The notes: generated from the sequence alone by a model not told the origin. 64,000 bases of DNA from Hanleya hanleyi (GCA_036873755.1 JAVTVY010018811.1:1-64000); one strand, 5' to 3'; numbered from the stretch's first letter, positions 1 through 10,077 are shown. Translations and numbers: made by a program.

Positions 1-3000
1 TACAAAGACCGGAAATGTCTGTTTCGGTGTTTGGCCGTGCATCTGGACGAGTGTAACCCCCTGGCTTGTGACAGAGTGGCCAATGGCTATTGGGAACAGT
101 ACTTAGAGCAGCAAGACTTGGATGAGCGGCACTTCCGTGGAGTCCCTTTCAAGAATTTGGATGACGTGGAAACACCGTTCAACATCAATATCTTTGTATA
201 CCGATTACGATGCGAGGAGGATACATTTGTGCCTGAATTGGTTCGTCGTTCAACAGAACGGTATGCTTCTAAGATGAAAGTCAATGTCTTCGACTACAAT
301 GGCGTGAGTCATTTTTCGCTGATCTACAATATGAGCCAGTACGCCCAGTCTTACAGTTGTGCCCAATGCCATCGGGTGTTCAAAGAGTCTTACGACTTAC
401 ATCGACACGAGAAAATCTGTACGAACGCTGTGAAGCGAGCATATCCTGGTGGTGTGTATCATAATACGCCTACTCTTTTCGAGGAACTGGCCGATGAGGG
501 TCTGATCATACCGGAGGCGGACCGTTATTTTCCCTACCGGGCGTGTTACGATTTTGAGGCCCTATTGGAGCCCATGGACATGTTTTCAGCGAAAACGCAG
601 TGAACGCAGCGCCATATTCCCCTGAGTGTCAGCATTTCCAGCAACGTACCTGGCTATGACGCTGCACCGGTGTGTTTCGTGTCTACCGGGGATTCCCATG
701 AGTTGATCACCCGCATGATGGCGTATTTAGAGGAAGTCAGTGCGGCCAGTACTGAATTGTTGGTGTCCAAGTTCCAGGACATACTGGACCAGCTGGACGA
801 TCGGATTCCTATACCGGGTGTAGCGTTTAGTGACGATGAAGAGTCCGAGTCCGAGTCGGAGTCGCAGCCGGAGCCCATGCAGTGGCAGGATGTGCCTTTA
901 CCGAAACCGTATGCGGAGAAATTGAAAGTGCGCTTCCTACAATACCTAGGCCAGTTACCGGTGCTGGGTTTCAACTCGGGGCGATATGACTTGAACATGG
1001 TGAAGGAATTTCTCTACCCCTACTTGGCCCAGGCGAATACCATCAAGTCCGTCATCAAGAAGATCAATAATCATATGGCCCTCACTACCACATCACTTCA
1101 TTGCCTGGATGTACGGAACTACTTAGCTCCCAATTATAGCTATGATCAGTGGGTGAAGGCGTATGACTGTGCACAAACCAAAGGGAGGTTCCCTTACACG
1201 TATATATCGACGCTCGACCGTTTGGAGGAAACACAGTTGCCACCCCGGGATGCCTTCTTTGACGATTTGAAGCAAGTGGAATGTCCGGAAGACACGTACC
1301 GGGAACTACAGCAGGTATGGAACGATCAACATATGCAGACCTTGCGAGATTTCCTGATATGGTGTAATAACCTAGATGTGGTTCCTTTCCTGGAAGCGGC
1401 CGAGAAAATGGTTCAACTCTTTCGTCGTGAGATGCACGTCGATATCTTCAAGGAGTGCTTGAGTTTACCGGGTCTGGCGCTTCGCCATCTTTTTGAAGAG
1501 TGTCCTACGTACTTCTCGCTGATACAGCAAAAAGATGCAGACATGCATGATTGTCTAAAGCAGAACGATGTCGGTGGACCGAGTCTTATTTTTCACCGTT
1601 ATCACGAGAAGGACGTCACTACTCTCCCCAGTGGAAAACCCTGTGCTAAGATCATCGGTTTCGATGCCAATGCCTTGTACCTGTGGTCTCTGGCCCAACC
1701 TATGCCCAGTGGACATTATACACGTTGGTTGGCGGAAGGCCGGCATTTTACACCGCAACGCACTCCCTACAAGCATCTGGCTGATCAGTGGTTGGATTGG
1801 GAAGCCTATCGACGGGGAATTTATATACGACACCAGACCAACGCCACAGAGAAGCGCATAGGAGATCGTCGACTCCCCGTCGATGGGTTTGCCCTGGTGG
1901 GTAGGACACCGACCGTATTTCAATTTTACGGTTGCTATTGGCACGGCCACGGATGCCATTTCAGCGCTGGACGCTTCAAAGAACGACGTGGAAAAACACC
2001 GGAAGAATTACGAGAAGAAGTGGAGGAGAACGGGGAGTATGTGAAAGAGAGAGGATACCATGTGATCGAAATGTGGGAGTGTGAATTTCATACCATGTGC
2101 CAGGCCCTACCCCATTTACGGCGTTTCCTAAAAGAGCGCGAGTACCCGTTGAGTCGTCGGCCACTCCTGAGTCTGCCACAGATGTTCGACGCCATTCGTT
2201 CGGGGGACCTCTACGGCTTTGTCGAATGTGATTTGCATGTTCCCGACACTCTCAAGCCCCTCTTCGCCCAGTGCCCTCCCATTTTAAGAACACGCTGGTG
2301 GGTCGGGATGATATTGGAGACACCATGGGGGCCTATGCGGAGCAACACGAGTGTTTGCCTCGACCTCGACGGATGTTGATTGGCAGTATGTGGGCAGAGA
2401 AAATCTTGCTGGGCACTCCGTTACTGCAGTGGTACATGAGCCACGGTTTGGAAATTACCAAAATATACCAAGTGATACAGTACGTACCCAACGCCTGTTT
2501 TGCGGAGAATGCCGACATCGTGACGTCTGCCCATCGTCAAGGTGATCAAGACCCGAGTAAGGCCATCATCGGTGAATCGTGGAAGTTGACGGGCAATGGG
2601 TATTATGGAAAAACGGTCACGAACCAGGATAAGCACGTGAACGTGAACATTTGTACTACTTCCCAAGCCCGTAAAAAAGTGAATTCTCCTCTGTTTCGAT
2701 CCGTGGAGGTCATCGATGACGACACCTATGAAGTCACTTTAGCCAAGAAGACTATCCGTTATAACCTACCCCTGCAGATTGGATGTATGGTATACCAGGT
2801 GGCCAAGCTGAGGATGCTGCAGTTTCTCTATGATTTCATGGGTGTGTATTTTAATCCATCAGACTGGCAACTCATGGAGATGGATACGGACTCAGCCTAC
2901 ATGGCCGTCTCTAATGCGGATTGGGAGTCCCTGGTGAAACCGGAGTTACGGGCACAGTATGAAGCGGAACGGGACCAGTGGCTACCTCGACGTGACCATT

Positions 3001-3332
3001 ACCAGTACGATAAGCGTACGCCGGGCCTCTTCAAGCTGGAGTGGAGTGGGGATGCTATGATTGCTCTCTCCTCCAAGACGTATTACTGTTACGGGGGAGA
3101 CGAAAATAAGTTTAGCTGCAAAGGGGTGAACCGGCGCGATCCCAACATCGACAAAGCCTTGTACCTGAACGTGCTGCAAAGCCAGGCCAGTGCGAGTGGG
3201 ACTAACCGAGGACTTCGCGTGGTGGACCACCAGATGCGGACGTACATTCAGCAACGAGGCGCCTTTACTTTCTTTTACCCGAAACGGAAAGTCCTGCCCG
3301 ATGGCATCAGTACCACTTACTTGGACTTGTGA
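1..3332 (+). pseudogene. Polinton protein-primed family B DNA polymerase, broken, 5' end outside window
   Basis: The reading frame is open from base 1, so the N-terminus lies to the left. In order I see a C2H2-like zinc motif (CAQCHRVF...HRHEKIC, about 352-420), exonuclease motif I (YDFEALLE, about 547-570), exonuclease II (NSGRYDLN, about 973-996), polymerase motif A (DANALYLWS, about 1663-1690), motif B (KLTGNGYYGKT, about 2585-2617) and motif C (MDTDSAY, about 2880-2900). This order is that of Polinton/adenovirus-type polymerases, which copy the linear element from a terminal protein. The gene is dead: an in-frame TGA at 601-603 falls just after exonuclease I, and a frameshift in the short T-run near 2282-2285 separates motif A from motif B. 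The same frame continues past the TGA with family-like residues. It converges on the leftward late genes. Confidence 0.93.
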
Positions 3333-4210
3333 ACATATATTATCTTATACCCGGACTTGTGAATTCTAATGGACATACATATTTGGACTCTAAATTACTC
3401 TCTATATACATTACACCATGAACTTGTTTGTCATTCTTTTGAATATGTACTCGATATACGTCAGTTCGATGACTCGGTCTAACTGTTATATACTCCACTG
3501 TGATTTCTCTCTCTCTATACATACGTTCACCTCAATTCTTGTTTGCAACGTTCTTATATACTTGTACATACATTCTTGTTCACTTGTTCACATTAATAAA
3601 TATTCGAACTTCACTTGGGTTTTCATGCAGTTTTTTATTGAACAACACCACCGAAACATTCGTACTAACCATGCTCCAAGCAGGTTATATCATGATCTTA
3701 ACACCTATGTTGGGTTTCTGAGTATTGATGGGTAACATCCCGAGCACTGAAGAGTTTCTAATGTTTCCTTAGACGTCCGGATGTTCAACCTCCGGGACCT
3801 TTTCACGGCCCGCGCGAGCGCGCGCCCGACCGCAGCGCGCGCGCGCGCGTCATCACCGGCAGTGCGCGCGCGCGGGTCAAAAGGTCACATCCAGGTCAAA
3901 AGGTCTCCCTTTCGGCAAGGTTCGGAGAATACATAGAACTTATAGTCATAAACTTAATCTATACGTGTTGGACGAGTCTTCACTCACCGTATACACGCAC
4001 CTCAATGAAATGCCCGCTCCAAACCTAGACCAAAACACGTACTTGGTCTGTGGGCTGATTTCATTGGCTCTCTATTTTACTATAGTGCTCTTGCATTCTA
4101 ACCTTGATGGGTTACATTTTGGCCCCATCCTACACCACTGATTTCAGTTTGACTGAATCTCCACATTGGGCATTTATGCATTATGAATAAAACACACAAG
4201 ACAGGGTTTT
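3333..4210. other. Convergent intergenic region between polymerase and late genes
   Basis: I see no gene here. An AATAAA at about 3595-3600 could end the polymerase transcript, and another plus-strand AATAAA lies at 4186-4191. At about 3808-3880 there is a block of alternating C and G ((CG)n runs split by short spacers), followed by two copies of a GGTCAAAAGGTC-like motif at about 3876-3907. The rest is AT-rich and contains only short open frames. Confidence 0.6.
3808..3880. repeat. Alternating CG-rich block
   Basis: About 70 bases are almost entirely alternating C and G, including uninterrupted (CG)n runs of more than 10 bases. This lies between two convergent transcription units of the Polinton. 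Alternating CG is prone to form Z-DNA under negative supercoiling, which is general knowledge and not shown here. Confidence 0.7.
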
Positions 4211-4229
4211 TTGGTGAGATCTCATTTTT

Positions 4230-4235
4230 TTTATT
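4230..4235 (-). terminator. Polyadenylation signal for leftward late genes
   Basis: Plus-strand TTTATT reads AATAAA on the minus strand. It sits about 170 nt past the protease stop codon and directly after the tandem repeats of the protease 3' end, which is a suitable place for the 3' end of the leftward transcripts. Confidence 0.5.
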
Positions 4236-4264
4236 CAGTGAACAACAACAACGTGAGAACAACC

Positions 4265-4437
4265 ACGTGAAAACTGAAGCCCAGAACAAGGGGCTTGTAC
4301 ATTGAAAGAACTGAAGCCCAGAACAGGGGCTTGTACATTGAAGCCCAGAACAGGGGGCTTGTAAACTTAAGCCCAGAACAGCGGGCGTGTGTACATTGAA
4401 AGAATTCAAGCCCAGAACGGGGCTTGTACATTGAAAT
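4265..4437 (-). repeat. Tandem repeats copying the 3' end of the protease gene
   Basis: About five imperfect copies of a unit of roughly 27-40 nt with the core TTCAATGTACAAGCCC and TGTTCTGGGCTT (minus strand) follow one another. The first copy is the last coding segment of the protease (residues FNVQAPFWA plus stop); the others lie in its 3' untranslated region. They look like local duplications of the gene end. Confidence 0.85.
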
Positions 4438-4879
4438 GATGGGCGGCCCAGTCATATGCGAGTACATCGCGGTCCTCAGCCTTGGGGTACTCGTCAAACA
4501 TCTGTACGATGGTAGATAAGGGTCTTCCCCGGCATCGATGGTACAGGTAAAACAAGCAATATTGTCCGCACACGCTACTGGTCAGGCTTTGCAACGTTTG
4601 ACTGCTCCAACACCACGTCTCTGTGCCTTGATCCATGAAGTCTGTTAAATCGGGATGGAGGGGTGGCAGGCCGTACGGGTCAAAGTATTCGCCCTGCTGT
4701 TCTGTCAAGTACACGGCCACCCAATGTTCACCGGGCCGATCCATCGGGTCCGTGTTGAGAACGTAAGCAGCAGGATACATACGGTCTAATGGGAACACAT
4801 CTCGGGCGAACACCCCGTGAAACATCATACGTGTCTCTGGGTCATTCTCCAGCACGGTGGTTATCTGATCTGTATCCAT
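4406..4879 (-). CDS. Adenain-like cysteine protease (Polinton PRO)
   Basis: The 157-residue product matches the adenovirus-type maturation protease family, which cleaves capsid precursor proteins in the assembling particle. The catalytic set is visible in the correct order: His52 in GEHWVAVYL, Asp67 in YFDPYG, Gln97 seven residues before the nucleophile, and Cys104 in SVCGQYC. The length is a little below adenain (about 200) but normal for Polinton proteases. I chose the ATG at 4877-4879 because it lies one base after the capsid gene's TAA (4881-4883); an in-frame ATG at 4939 would overlap the capsid gene by about 60 nt. The frame is unbroken, unlike its neighbours. The C-terminus is duplicated downstream. 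Confidence 0.92.
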   Translation of the reverse strand: MDTDQITTVLENDPETRMMFHGVFARDVFPLDRMYPAAYVLNTDPMDRPGEHWVAVYLTEQQGEYFDPYGLPPLHPDLTDFMDQGTETWCWSSQTLQSLTSSVCGQYCLFYLYHRCRGRPLSTIVQMFDEYPKAEDRDVLAYDWAAHHFNVQAPFWA

Positions 4880-4880
4880 G

Positions 4881-6191
4881 TTAGGTGGAGAAGTCACACA
4901 GGACGTTGCGCGCCTTGTCCACTTGAATGATGTTGTCAAACTCGGCGTAGCAGATCACATTGACGGTGGTCGCCAGGGCTCGTGCAAAGTGGATTTCCAA
5001 CCGTAAGTTGCCTTGCTTGGCCAGGGCCAGCTGATGGTCGTTCTCTAAGGTGGGGGTCAGATCGAAACAGAACAACGTGTATCCGTTAGCGTAGTCCTCC
5101 CGACTGATCATATTCCCTTCGTCCTGGTTGATTTGACCGGTGGCTGTAAACAGGCTCTGATAGGCTCGAATGAAATTCCTCCGCCCAAAGTTCGGGGTTA
5201 AGGCCGTGGCTGGCACCTGTTGTCCATCCACATGCAGGGCCACAAAATTGATGCCGAAATGTTGAAAGTCAAACGGATTCTCTGGGTAGGCTCCGCTGAA
5301 ACTGGTATTTTCCACACGGGCCAGGATCAATCGCTTGGGTAGTTCCCCCAGGAACAGGTTTTCTTTGTTGGCGCCCATATTTCCAGCAGGCACAGAGAAC
5401 ACTTTGGTTTGTACACGTCGGATAGGGTACTGGGCTGGTTTTTGTTTCCAAGGCTTTCATGTGTCCCAATTGAACGGCTGGATTCGGTTTCACTTTTCGG
5501 ACATACAGGACTGCGTCTTGGATGACAATCTTATAGTCCGCTGCATGCCCCTCTACGTTAGTGACCATCAAGGCGAAGGTCGGAGGCGCCCGTATCAGTC
5601 GGATTTTGATGGGGATCTTGTTCAAGAGGTACCGGTCTTGCATGAACATGTCTGTGTGCAGTCGACCCATGAGATCCACCGAGGCACTGTTCGCAGTGAA
5701 AGCCTTCCGTTTGTTATATCCCACATTGTCCACCGTGTCCATATGCTCGGGTGTGTCCTGGTAGAATAAAGCGGCTGTCAGCTGAGACTTTTTAGCCTCT
5801 CGGCCATACGACAACAGTGTCTCGATGTAGGCTCGATAGGGGTACGTGTTGGTCGAGTCACTGATGAAGTTTGTCGCTGAGAAAAATATCCACCTGTTGA
5901 AACATCGAGTGCAGCCAGAGATTCGTCGGGCCCACCGTTGCAGCTTGGACGATTCTGGTGCCATCCCCACTGACCACCTTGGCTTTCACATACAAGTATG
6001 TATGGGCTAAATCCACATAGGCCGTATCCGCATTACTGATGGTGAACACGATGGGCCCGGTTTCGTTGATGCTGGAGAGCGGGAGATGCTCCACCCATAA
6101 TCCTTGTTCGGCACTGGTCTGTGGGCGGCACGGTGCACAAATCAAATTCACTGTTGGTGGAGGGGCAGGACTCGGCGTGGATCAAGGACAT
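4881..6191 (-). pseudogene. Polinton major capsid protein (double jelly-roll), three frameshifts
   Basis: The product belongs to the family often annotated in invertebrates as F54H12.2-like, the hexon-like double jelly-roll capsid protein of Polintons. The start (ATG 6189-6191, MSLIHAESC) lies 2 nt after the stop of the upstream gene. Conserved stretches are VEHLPLSSINETGPI, STNTYPYRAYIETLLSYG and, near the end, GNLRLEIHFARAL and YAEFDNIIQVDKARNVL. Four segments in three frames are needed to follow the homology: frame changes near 6125-6135, near 5868-5876, and in a five-base A-run (minus strand) at 5439-5443. Each segment is otherwise well preserved, so the breaks are recent relative to the family's divergence. 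Confidence 0.9.
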
Positions 6192-6193
6192 GT

Positions 6194-6600
6194 TTAAGAA
6201 AAGATATCCTTTGTCTTCTTCGATGTGCGTCGTCGCTGGGTCGGTCGTCGACTGGTGCGTGGTCTCGGTGGGGCAGCTCTTCTATTCCCTACGGTGCGTT
6301 GTGCTTTGGCCACCAAGACGCCTCCCGCTTCTTTGGCCCGCCGTTTCAAGGATTCTTTGGGTGCCGTACCCCCCAAGACATCAACGGCCACTTGCAGTCC
6401 GCTGCGTACCGCTTCTTTGACGATTGCTTTCACCCCACGCGTCACCAATGGCAGGAACGTTTTGACGATGCTGCCGAGTATGTTTCCCAGTCCATGTCCT
6501 CGTTGCATGCGTGCACCGCTAAAGACCGGAAAGCCACCCCGGCCTGTTGGGCATAATAGTCCATATAGCTGCGTGCATTGCACTCGTAAGGTACTTTCAT
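6194..6600 (-). pseudogene. pX/pVI-like basic capsid-associated peptide gene, one frameshift
   Basis: The product contains a glycine-rich motif, GARMQRGHGLGNILGS, then an amphipathic stretch (SIVKTFLPLVTRGVKAIVKEAV) and a highly basic C-terminus rich in Arg and Lys (RRPTQRRRTSKKTK). This arrangement recurs in Polintons and adintoviruses next to the capsid gene and is usually compared with adenovirus pX or pVI, which act in packaging or membrane disruption. The ATG at 6598-6600 overlaps the penton stop as TAATG. The early residues (about 20 codons) are in one frame and the glycine motif is in another; the shift lies near 6533-6545. The assignment to pX or pVI is by analogy. Confidence 0.75.
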
Positions 6601-7383
6601 TATGCAAAGTGGGGAGCACGTGCTTGTCGAAAATGAAATGTCAGCACCACTTTTCCTCGTTCGAATGCCACCGGTCGTCCCGTGTCATCTCTTATATCCA
6701 CCGTGATCGTGTTGATGTCAGTTTGTCGTACGGGCAAGTAGAGCATGTGGGTGAAACTGTGGATGACTTGACCTCCATACGTCTTTTTAATGGGGACTAC
6801 CCGTAACAGAGGTGTGTTGATATCGCCCACGATGTGGTTGTCCACCACGTCCGAGTAGACGTAGAGTCCGTACATACCCGACTTCATATCCATCGGCATC
6901 TCGCCTTGGTGGGCGGTGGCACCCGCGAACGTCTTTAGATCGAAACCCAGCATTTGCTGTAGGATAGGACTCAGTACGACACTCGCCTTGGCGGTGACGA
7001 TAAGCTGTGCCTTGTCGTTGTGTGCGTTGTAATCGAAGTCCACGTGATTCTTGAAGGGATAGGCTTTGATGGGTTTTGAACTATTCGTCACCTCCCGTAG
7101 AGCCTTATAATCCTCTTGACAGCCCACCCATGAACTCTTTGGGGGTATCGTATTTGCCTTTGGGCAGGGTGAGTCGGGTGTTTTTGCCTTCGTAGGTCAC
7201 CTCGTACCACACTTCATTGGCTCGCACGTTGTACCACGAGTAAGGGTATTGGATATCCACGAGGCCACATTCCCAGCGCCCAGGTAAATGCAACGGTTGC
7301 GGTAACTGGGTCACGTACTTGGCCACAGTGTTGTCAGGAAACACATCCAGCGAACTGTTACTGGGTAGGGTGAGGTAAAACAT
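6600..7383 (-). pseudogene. Polinton minor capsid protein (penton-like), one frameshift
   Basis: The product resembles the single jelly-roll vertex protein of Polintons. The N-terminal part (ATG 7381-7383) has FPDNTVAKYVTQLPQPLHLPG, then GRWECGLVDIQYPYSWYNV; the C-terminal part has LGFDLKTFAG and LRVVPIKKTYGG. The frame changes within a G-rich stretch at about 7118-7126, after the codons for KEFMGG. The stop TAA overlaps the next gene's ATG by one base. A TATA-like box lies 32-39 nt upstream. The assignment as penton rests on the sequence pattern and position just upstream of the capsid gene. Confidence 0.85.
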
Positions 7384-7414
7384 GGCGACTGAGCTGTCCT
7401 GCTGCTGCTGTTGG

Positions 7415-7422
7415 TTTTAATA
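7415..7422 (-). promoter_or_regulatory. TATA-like box upstream of penton gene
   Basis: TATTAAAA on the minus strand lies 32-39 nt before the penton ATG. Three other Polinton gene heads in this element have a similar box at nearly the same distance. Confidence 0.5.
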
Positions 7423-7484
7423 GGTGTTCCAGGCCTTGAGCGGTTGTGTCCGGCGTCGTGTTCGTCGCGTTGACTTGCTACGTG

Positions 7485-8269
7485 TCACGGCTCTGGAGAT
7501 GTGGGGTGTCCTGATCGAGGGTGGTTTTTAAAGGTCTGAAAAGAAGGTGCCCGTTGTGATGGTGGTGGAGTTTTGGGGGGTGACTCCGGTTCCCAGTCGG
7601 CTTCCCAAGAAGGTTGTGGTGAGAGTCGTGGTGCACGACTCGGCGATTGCTGGGTTTGCTGCATAAAGGCCCAGCGGTGGGGGTTTCCCACCAATTCCTG
7701 TGGTACATGCATGTCTTTCAAGCCTTGAGCGAAGACCTCCCATCCTCGAGGATCGGTGTGCGACCTGCGTTGACGCATCAGGTCATTCACTAAATCCGTC
7801 ATGTGGGTGCCGTGGCCCACCTGATTCTGTACCAGGAGTTCGCCTTTATCATTCCAAGTCATGTTAGGATTCTGCTTCATCCGTTGTAATACCAGACCAG
7901 CTTGTTTCTTGAATGAGGCAGGTACACTCTTCAGCACTTCGTCTTCCACCCACTGTGGGGCTGTGGGTGGTACCCCTGGTAATGGCGGCTGTTGGAGCGG
8001 TGCTGAGGTCGGCGGTGTGTCACGTGGTGGTGGTGGTGGTGGTGGGGTAGAGAGGGGTTTGTATTGGTCCATGAATGTCATGTACCGTTGAAGCGTCTCA
8101 TTGTACCGTTGTACTTTCTCACTGTCGCTAACCCCGGTCTCTGTAAGATCTGTTGCATCTCTCCATCGAGGGTGTTTATGGTCTTCACCGTAGGTGGGAC
8201 AGGGTAGGGCGTTTGGAGGTTTTGCAGGAACCGTGGTTCGACGAGGACCATTTTTTTCGTGTGGTTCAT
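7485..8269 (-). pseudogene. Polinton-typical proline-rich protein of unknown function, one frameshift
   Basis: This protein family accompanies Polinton capsid genes but has no established role. The start (MNHTKKMVLVEPRF) overlaps the upstream gene's stop as ATGA. The N-terminal segment and the sequence from SDSEKVQRYNETLQRY onward are in different frames; the shift lies near 8125-8150. A polyproline run follows (plus-strand GGT repeats at about 8025-8046). Then comes the conserved domain, with LVLQRMKQNPNMTWNDKGEL, THMTDLVNDLMRQRR and GWEVFAQGLKDMHVPQELVGN. The C-terminal 60 residues are Pro/Ser-rich and probably disordered. It stops 100 nt before the penton gene. Confidence 0.7.
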
Positions 8270-8607
8270 TGTCGGCCAAAGAGTCCACCCAATACTGGAC
8301 CCAACACGGAAGCGGCCAACGGTGCTAAGATGGCCCCGGGAAAGCCGCCTTTCTGTAACACCTTTTTCTTTTGTGTTTGTGGGACCCGCTTATGGACTAG
8401 GGTTCGGAGACCTGTCTTATGCTTGGCCAACTTGGTCTTCTGAGCCGGAGTCAGTGGTACGTTGCCTTTTAAGATATTGAGTCCAATCTCGCACAGGCAG
8501 CACACGAGAGCGGGGTCTGCACCGCGTACAATGGTTCGAACCAACTCGGGTGGGGCCGTCTTCAATACACGGAGCGTGGGAGAGTGCTTCCGTACTCGCG
8601 CAGACAT
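8266..8607 (-). CDS. Small basic Polinton protein with LQKGGF Gly-rich tail
   Basis: A 113-residue intact frame starts at ATG 8605-8607; the frame extends a few codons further up but only to a TTG. It has the recurrent Polinton pattern: a Cys-containing helix (LVCCLCEIGLNILKGNVPLT), then PAQKTKLAKHKTGLRTLVHKRV, then a Lys-rich turn, and LQKGGFPGAILAPLAASVLG with a Gly-rich hydrophobic end. Its charge and size resemble adenovirus core peptides, which may mean DNA condensation, but that is an inference. The TGA stop overlaps the next gene's ATG. A TATA-like box at 8644-8650 precedes it. It is one of two clearly unbroken genes of this element. Confidence 0.75.
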   Translation of the reverse strand: MSARVRKHSPTLRVLKTAPPELVRTIVRGADPALVCCLCEIGLNILKGNVPLTPAQKTKLAKHKTGLRTLVHKRVPQTQKKKVLQKGGFPGAILAPLAASVLGPVLGGLFGRQ

Positions 8608-8643
8608 CCTGTACAACTAATGCCAGAACCCACAACTCTGCTC

Positions 8644-8650
8644 TTTTTAT
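8644..8650 (-). promoter_or_regulatory. TATA-like box upstream of small basic gene
   Basis: ATAAAAA on the minus strand is 37-43 nt upstream of the ATG, the same spacing as at the other gene heads of this element. Confidence 0.45.
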
Positions 8651-8761
8651 CTACCTCAGAGAACAAAGTCAACCCTGCTGTGGTATTCATTCTTTTCATT
8701 ATCCCCATCATCAAACACACACACACATCCCAGCTGGGGCGCCACTGTGGGTGTGTTTACA

Positions 8762-9548
8762 TTATTTTTGCATGTACACGTGGTGGGCCTCTCCGGGAAA
8801 GATGCCGGTCCGTAGTCGAAGGTGCTCGGGGGTGGCTTGCTTGAGGTCGAAGAGCATATACCCGTGCTCAGGGTTTGTGGCATCTTTAAAGGCTTCTAAC
8901 GCAAACGCAGTGCGTCCAGGGTACATCTGTCTCGCCAGGTGCAGCAGTTGAGTGGTATCTCTCGGGTTTTTGAAGACCACCAGGTAGTGGGCACTGTTGA
9001 CCGCTTCTCTCTTGCAGGAAACAAGCCTATGTTTATGTATACTATGATTGTCTTTTTGAATTTGGTGCTAATACTGTTATGTGGAAAATGGAATAGGTCT
9101 TTGGATTATTGACGCGGATATTCTCTAATGGACGACGGCTGGATTATGAATGACGGACTAGACGCTTGTAATTTAAGCTGATGTTCCGATGTTCTTTGTT
9201 TTTACTGAACAGATTCTGCACAATGTAGATGATGCTGAGCCGTCGATGATGGCTGCCTTTGGTAAAGAGTTGGGTGACCCGACTGTCCGTCTCTGCCATC
9301 AGATCATCCAGAACCACTAAGGTGTCCGGTTCCAAATCGGCCAGGTTGGGTAGGCCTTCCACGAACGTGATGTGGGGCATTGCTGCATACGCTTCCTGCC
9401 ATTCGCCGTAACACCACACGACTCTGGCAATGGGTGGGGTGATCATGCTGTCGGCGTGTTGAAGGAGCTTCCTGACGAAGTGCGTTTTGCCGGAACCCGT
9501 CGGTCCTGCGATGACGCAAGTGAAGGGATGCTGCCAACGGAGGTCCAT
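8762..9548 (-). pseudogene. Polinton packaging ATPase (FtsK/HerA, A32-like), split by an insertion
   Basis: This is the genome-packaging ATPase. The start MDLRWQHPFTCV leads directly to Walker A GPTGSGKT (residues 15-22) and Walker B LVVLDD (77-82), followed by LFTKGSHHRRLSIIYIVQN, a conserved region of the family. Homology stops after ISLN (about 9170) and resumes in the same strand at SAHYLVVFKNPRD (about 8998), continuing through LARQMYPG and FDLKQATPEHLRLRTGIFP to the stop at 8762. The 160-170 nt between are foreign and related to copies elsewhere in the window, so the gene was disrupted by insertion. Splicing out is not supported because no GT-AG pair fits the homology edges. Its start overlaps the end of the membrane-protein frame. 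Confidence 0.9.
9006..9170 (-). mobile_element. Short dispersed repeat inserted in the ATPase gene
   Basis: On the minus strand this begins TTACAAGCGTCTAGTCCGTC and ends near TTTCCTGCAAG. It aligns over about 140 nt with 50677-50826 (plus), sharing the stretch GCACCAAATTCAAAAAGACA, and more weakly with 18650-18750 (plus strand equivalent of the reverse complement). I could not define terminal repeats or a target duplication, so whether it is a SINE fragment or a MITE is unknown. Confidence 0.75.
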
Positions 9549-10039
9549 GGTTGGAGGTGTATCCGCTGTCGTGGTAACCGGCTCTTGTAAATTTGGTACG
9601 AGTGAACTGGAGTGGTGGTGGGTACAACGTCGGTCGTCGTTGTCTGTTCACTGTCAGGGATGATGATGGGGGTGGGTACAACGTCGGTGGTCGTTGTCGA
9701 TTCGCTGTGAGGGATGAAATCCGGTGGGTTTTCAGACGTAGTGGGTGTACTTGGTGTAGATGTTGACTCTATACTTGGTGTGGAGCTCGTTGTGGCTTGT
9801 ACACGGGGTGTGGTGGTGGTGACTGGGCTCGATACGGGGTTGACTGGTACTACCTGTAGACCGGTTTCATTGATGGCTGGTGTTCTCAGTTGGTTAAGTA
9901 ACGTGCTGACATAGGCTACGTCGTAAAACACACCTCCGTACAACACACTCAGCAGGGTTAGCAGTATCACCCCAAAGCCCACTTGCGCTTTGCGCGTTTT
10001 GGGAGACGCTGTGTTCAGAGGCAGCTGCTGTTGGTCCAT
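9443..10039 (-). CDS. Putative Polinton membrane protein with Thr/Ser/Pro-rich ectodomain
   Basis: The product (198 residues) has a short basic N-terminus (KTRK at 14-17), one hydrophobic segment at about residues 20-38 (GFGVILLTLLSVLYGGVF), then a long Thr/Ser/Pro-rich region that looks like a mucin-type, O-glycosylated stalk. The stalk contains an internal duplication around TTTTDVVPT (plus strand about 9610-9700). The predicted topology is type II, with the stalk outside. The last 35 residues overlap the ATPase start in another frame, so the original stop may have been lost; the true end is uncertain. A TATA-like box lies 39-46 nt upstream. It could be a surface glycoprotein of the element, but I recognise no family. 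Confidence 0.5.
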   Translation of the reverse strand: MDQQQLPLNTASPKTRKAQVGFGVILLTLLSVLYGGVFYDVAYVSTLLNQLRTPAINETGLQVVPVNPVSSPVTTTTPRVQATTSSTPSIESTSTPSTPTTSENPPDFIPHSESTTTTDVVPTPIIIPDSEQTTTTDVVPTTTPVHSYQIYKSRLPRQRIHLQPWTSVGSIPSLASSQDRRVPAKRTSSGSSFNTPTA

Positions 10040-10077
10040 AGCACCGTGGAATGAAGGAGGACGGTAGTGGTGTCTGG

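Noticed and set aside
601..603. In-frame TGA in the polymerase (and TGA 10308-10310 in the integrase) as programmed readthrough or recoding
   Set aside because: Both genes also carry frameshifts, and most other genes of the element are broken, so simple decay explains the stops.
6104..6806. Long plus-strand open frames over the Polinton capsid region
   Set aside because: They lie antisense to the clear pX, capsid and penton genes and show no family motif.
9000..9170. The ATPase insertion as a spliceosomal intron
   Set aside because: No GT-AG pair fits the homology edges, and the segment is a dispersed repeat found at 50.7 and 18.7 kb.
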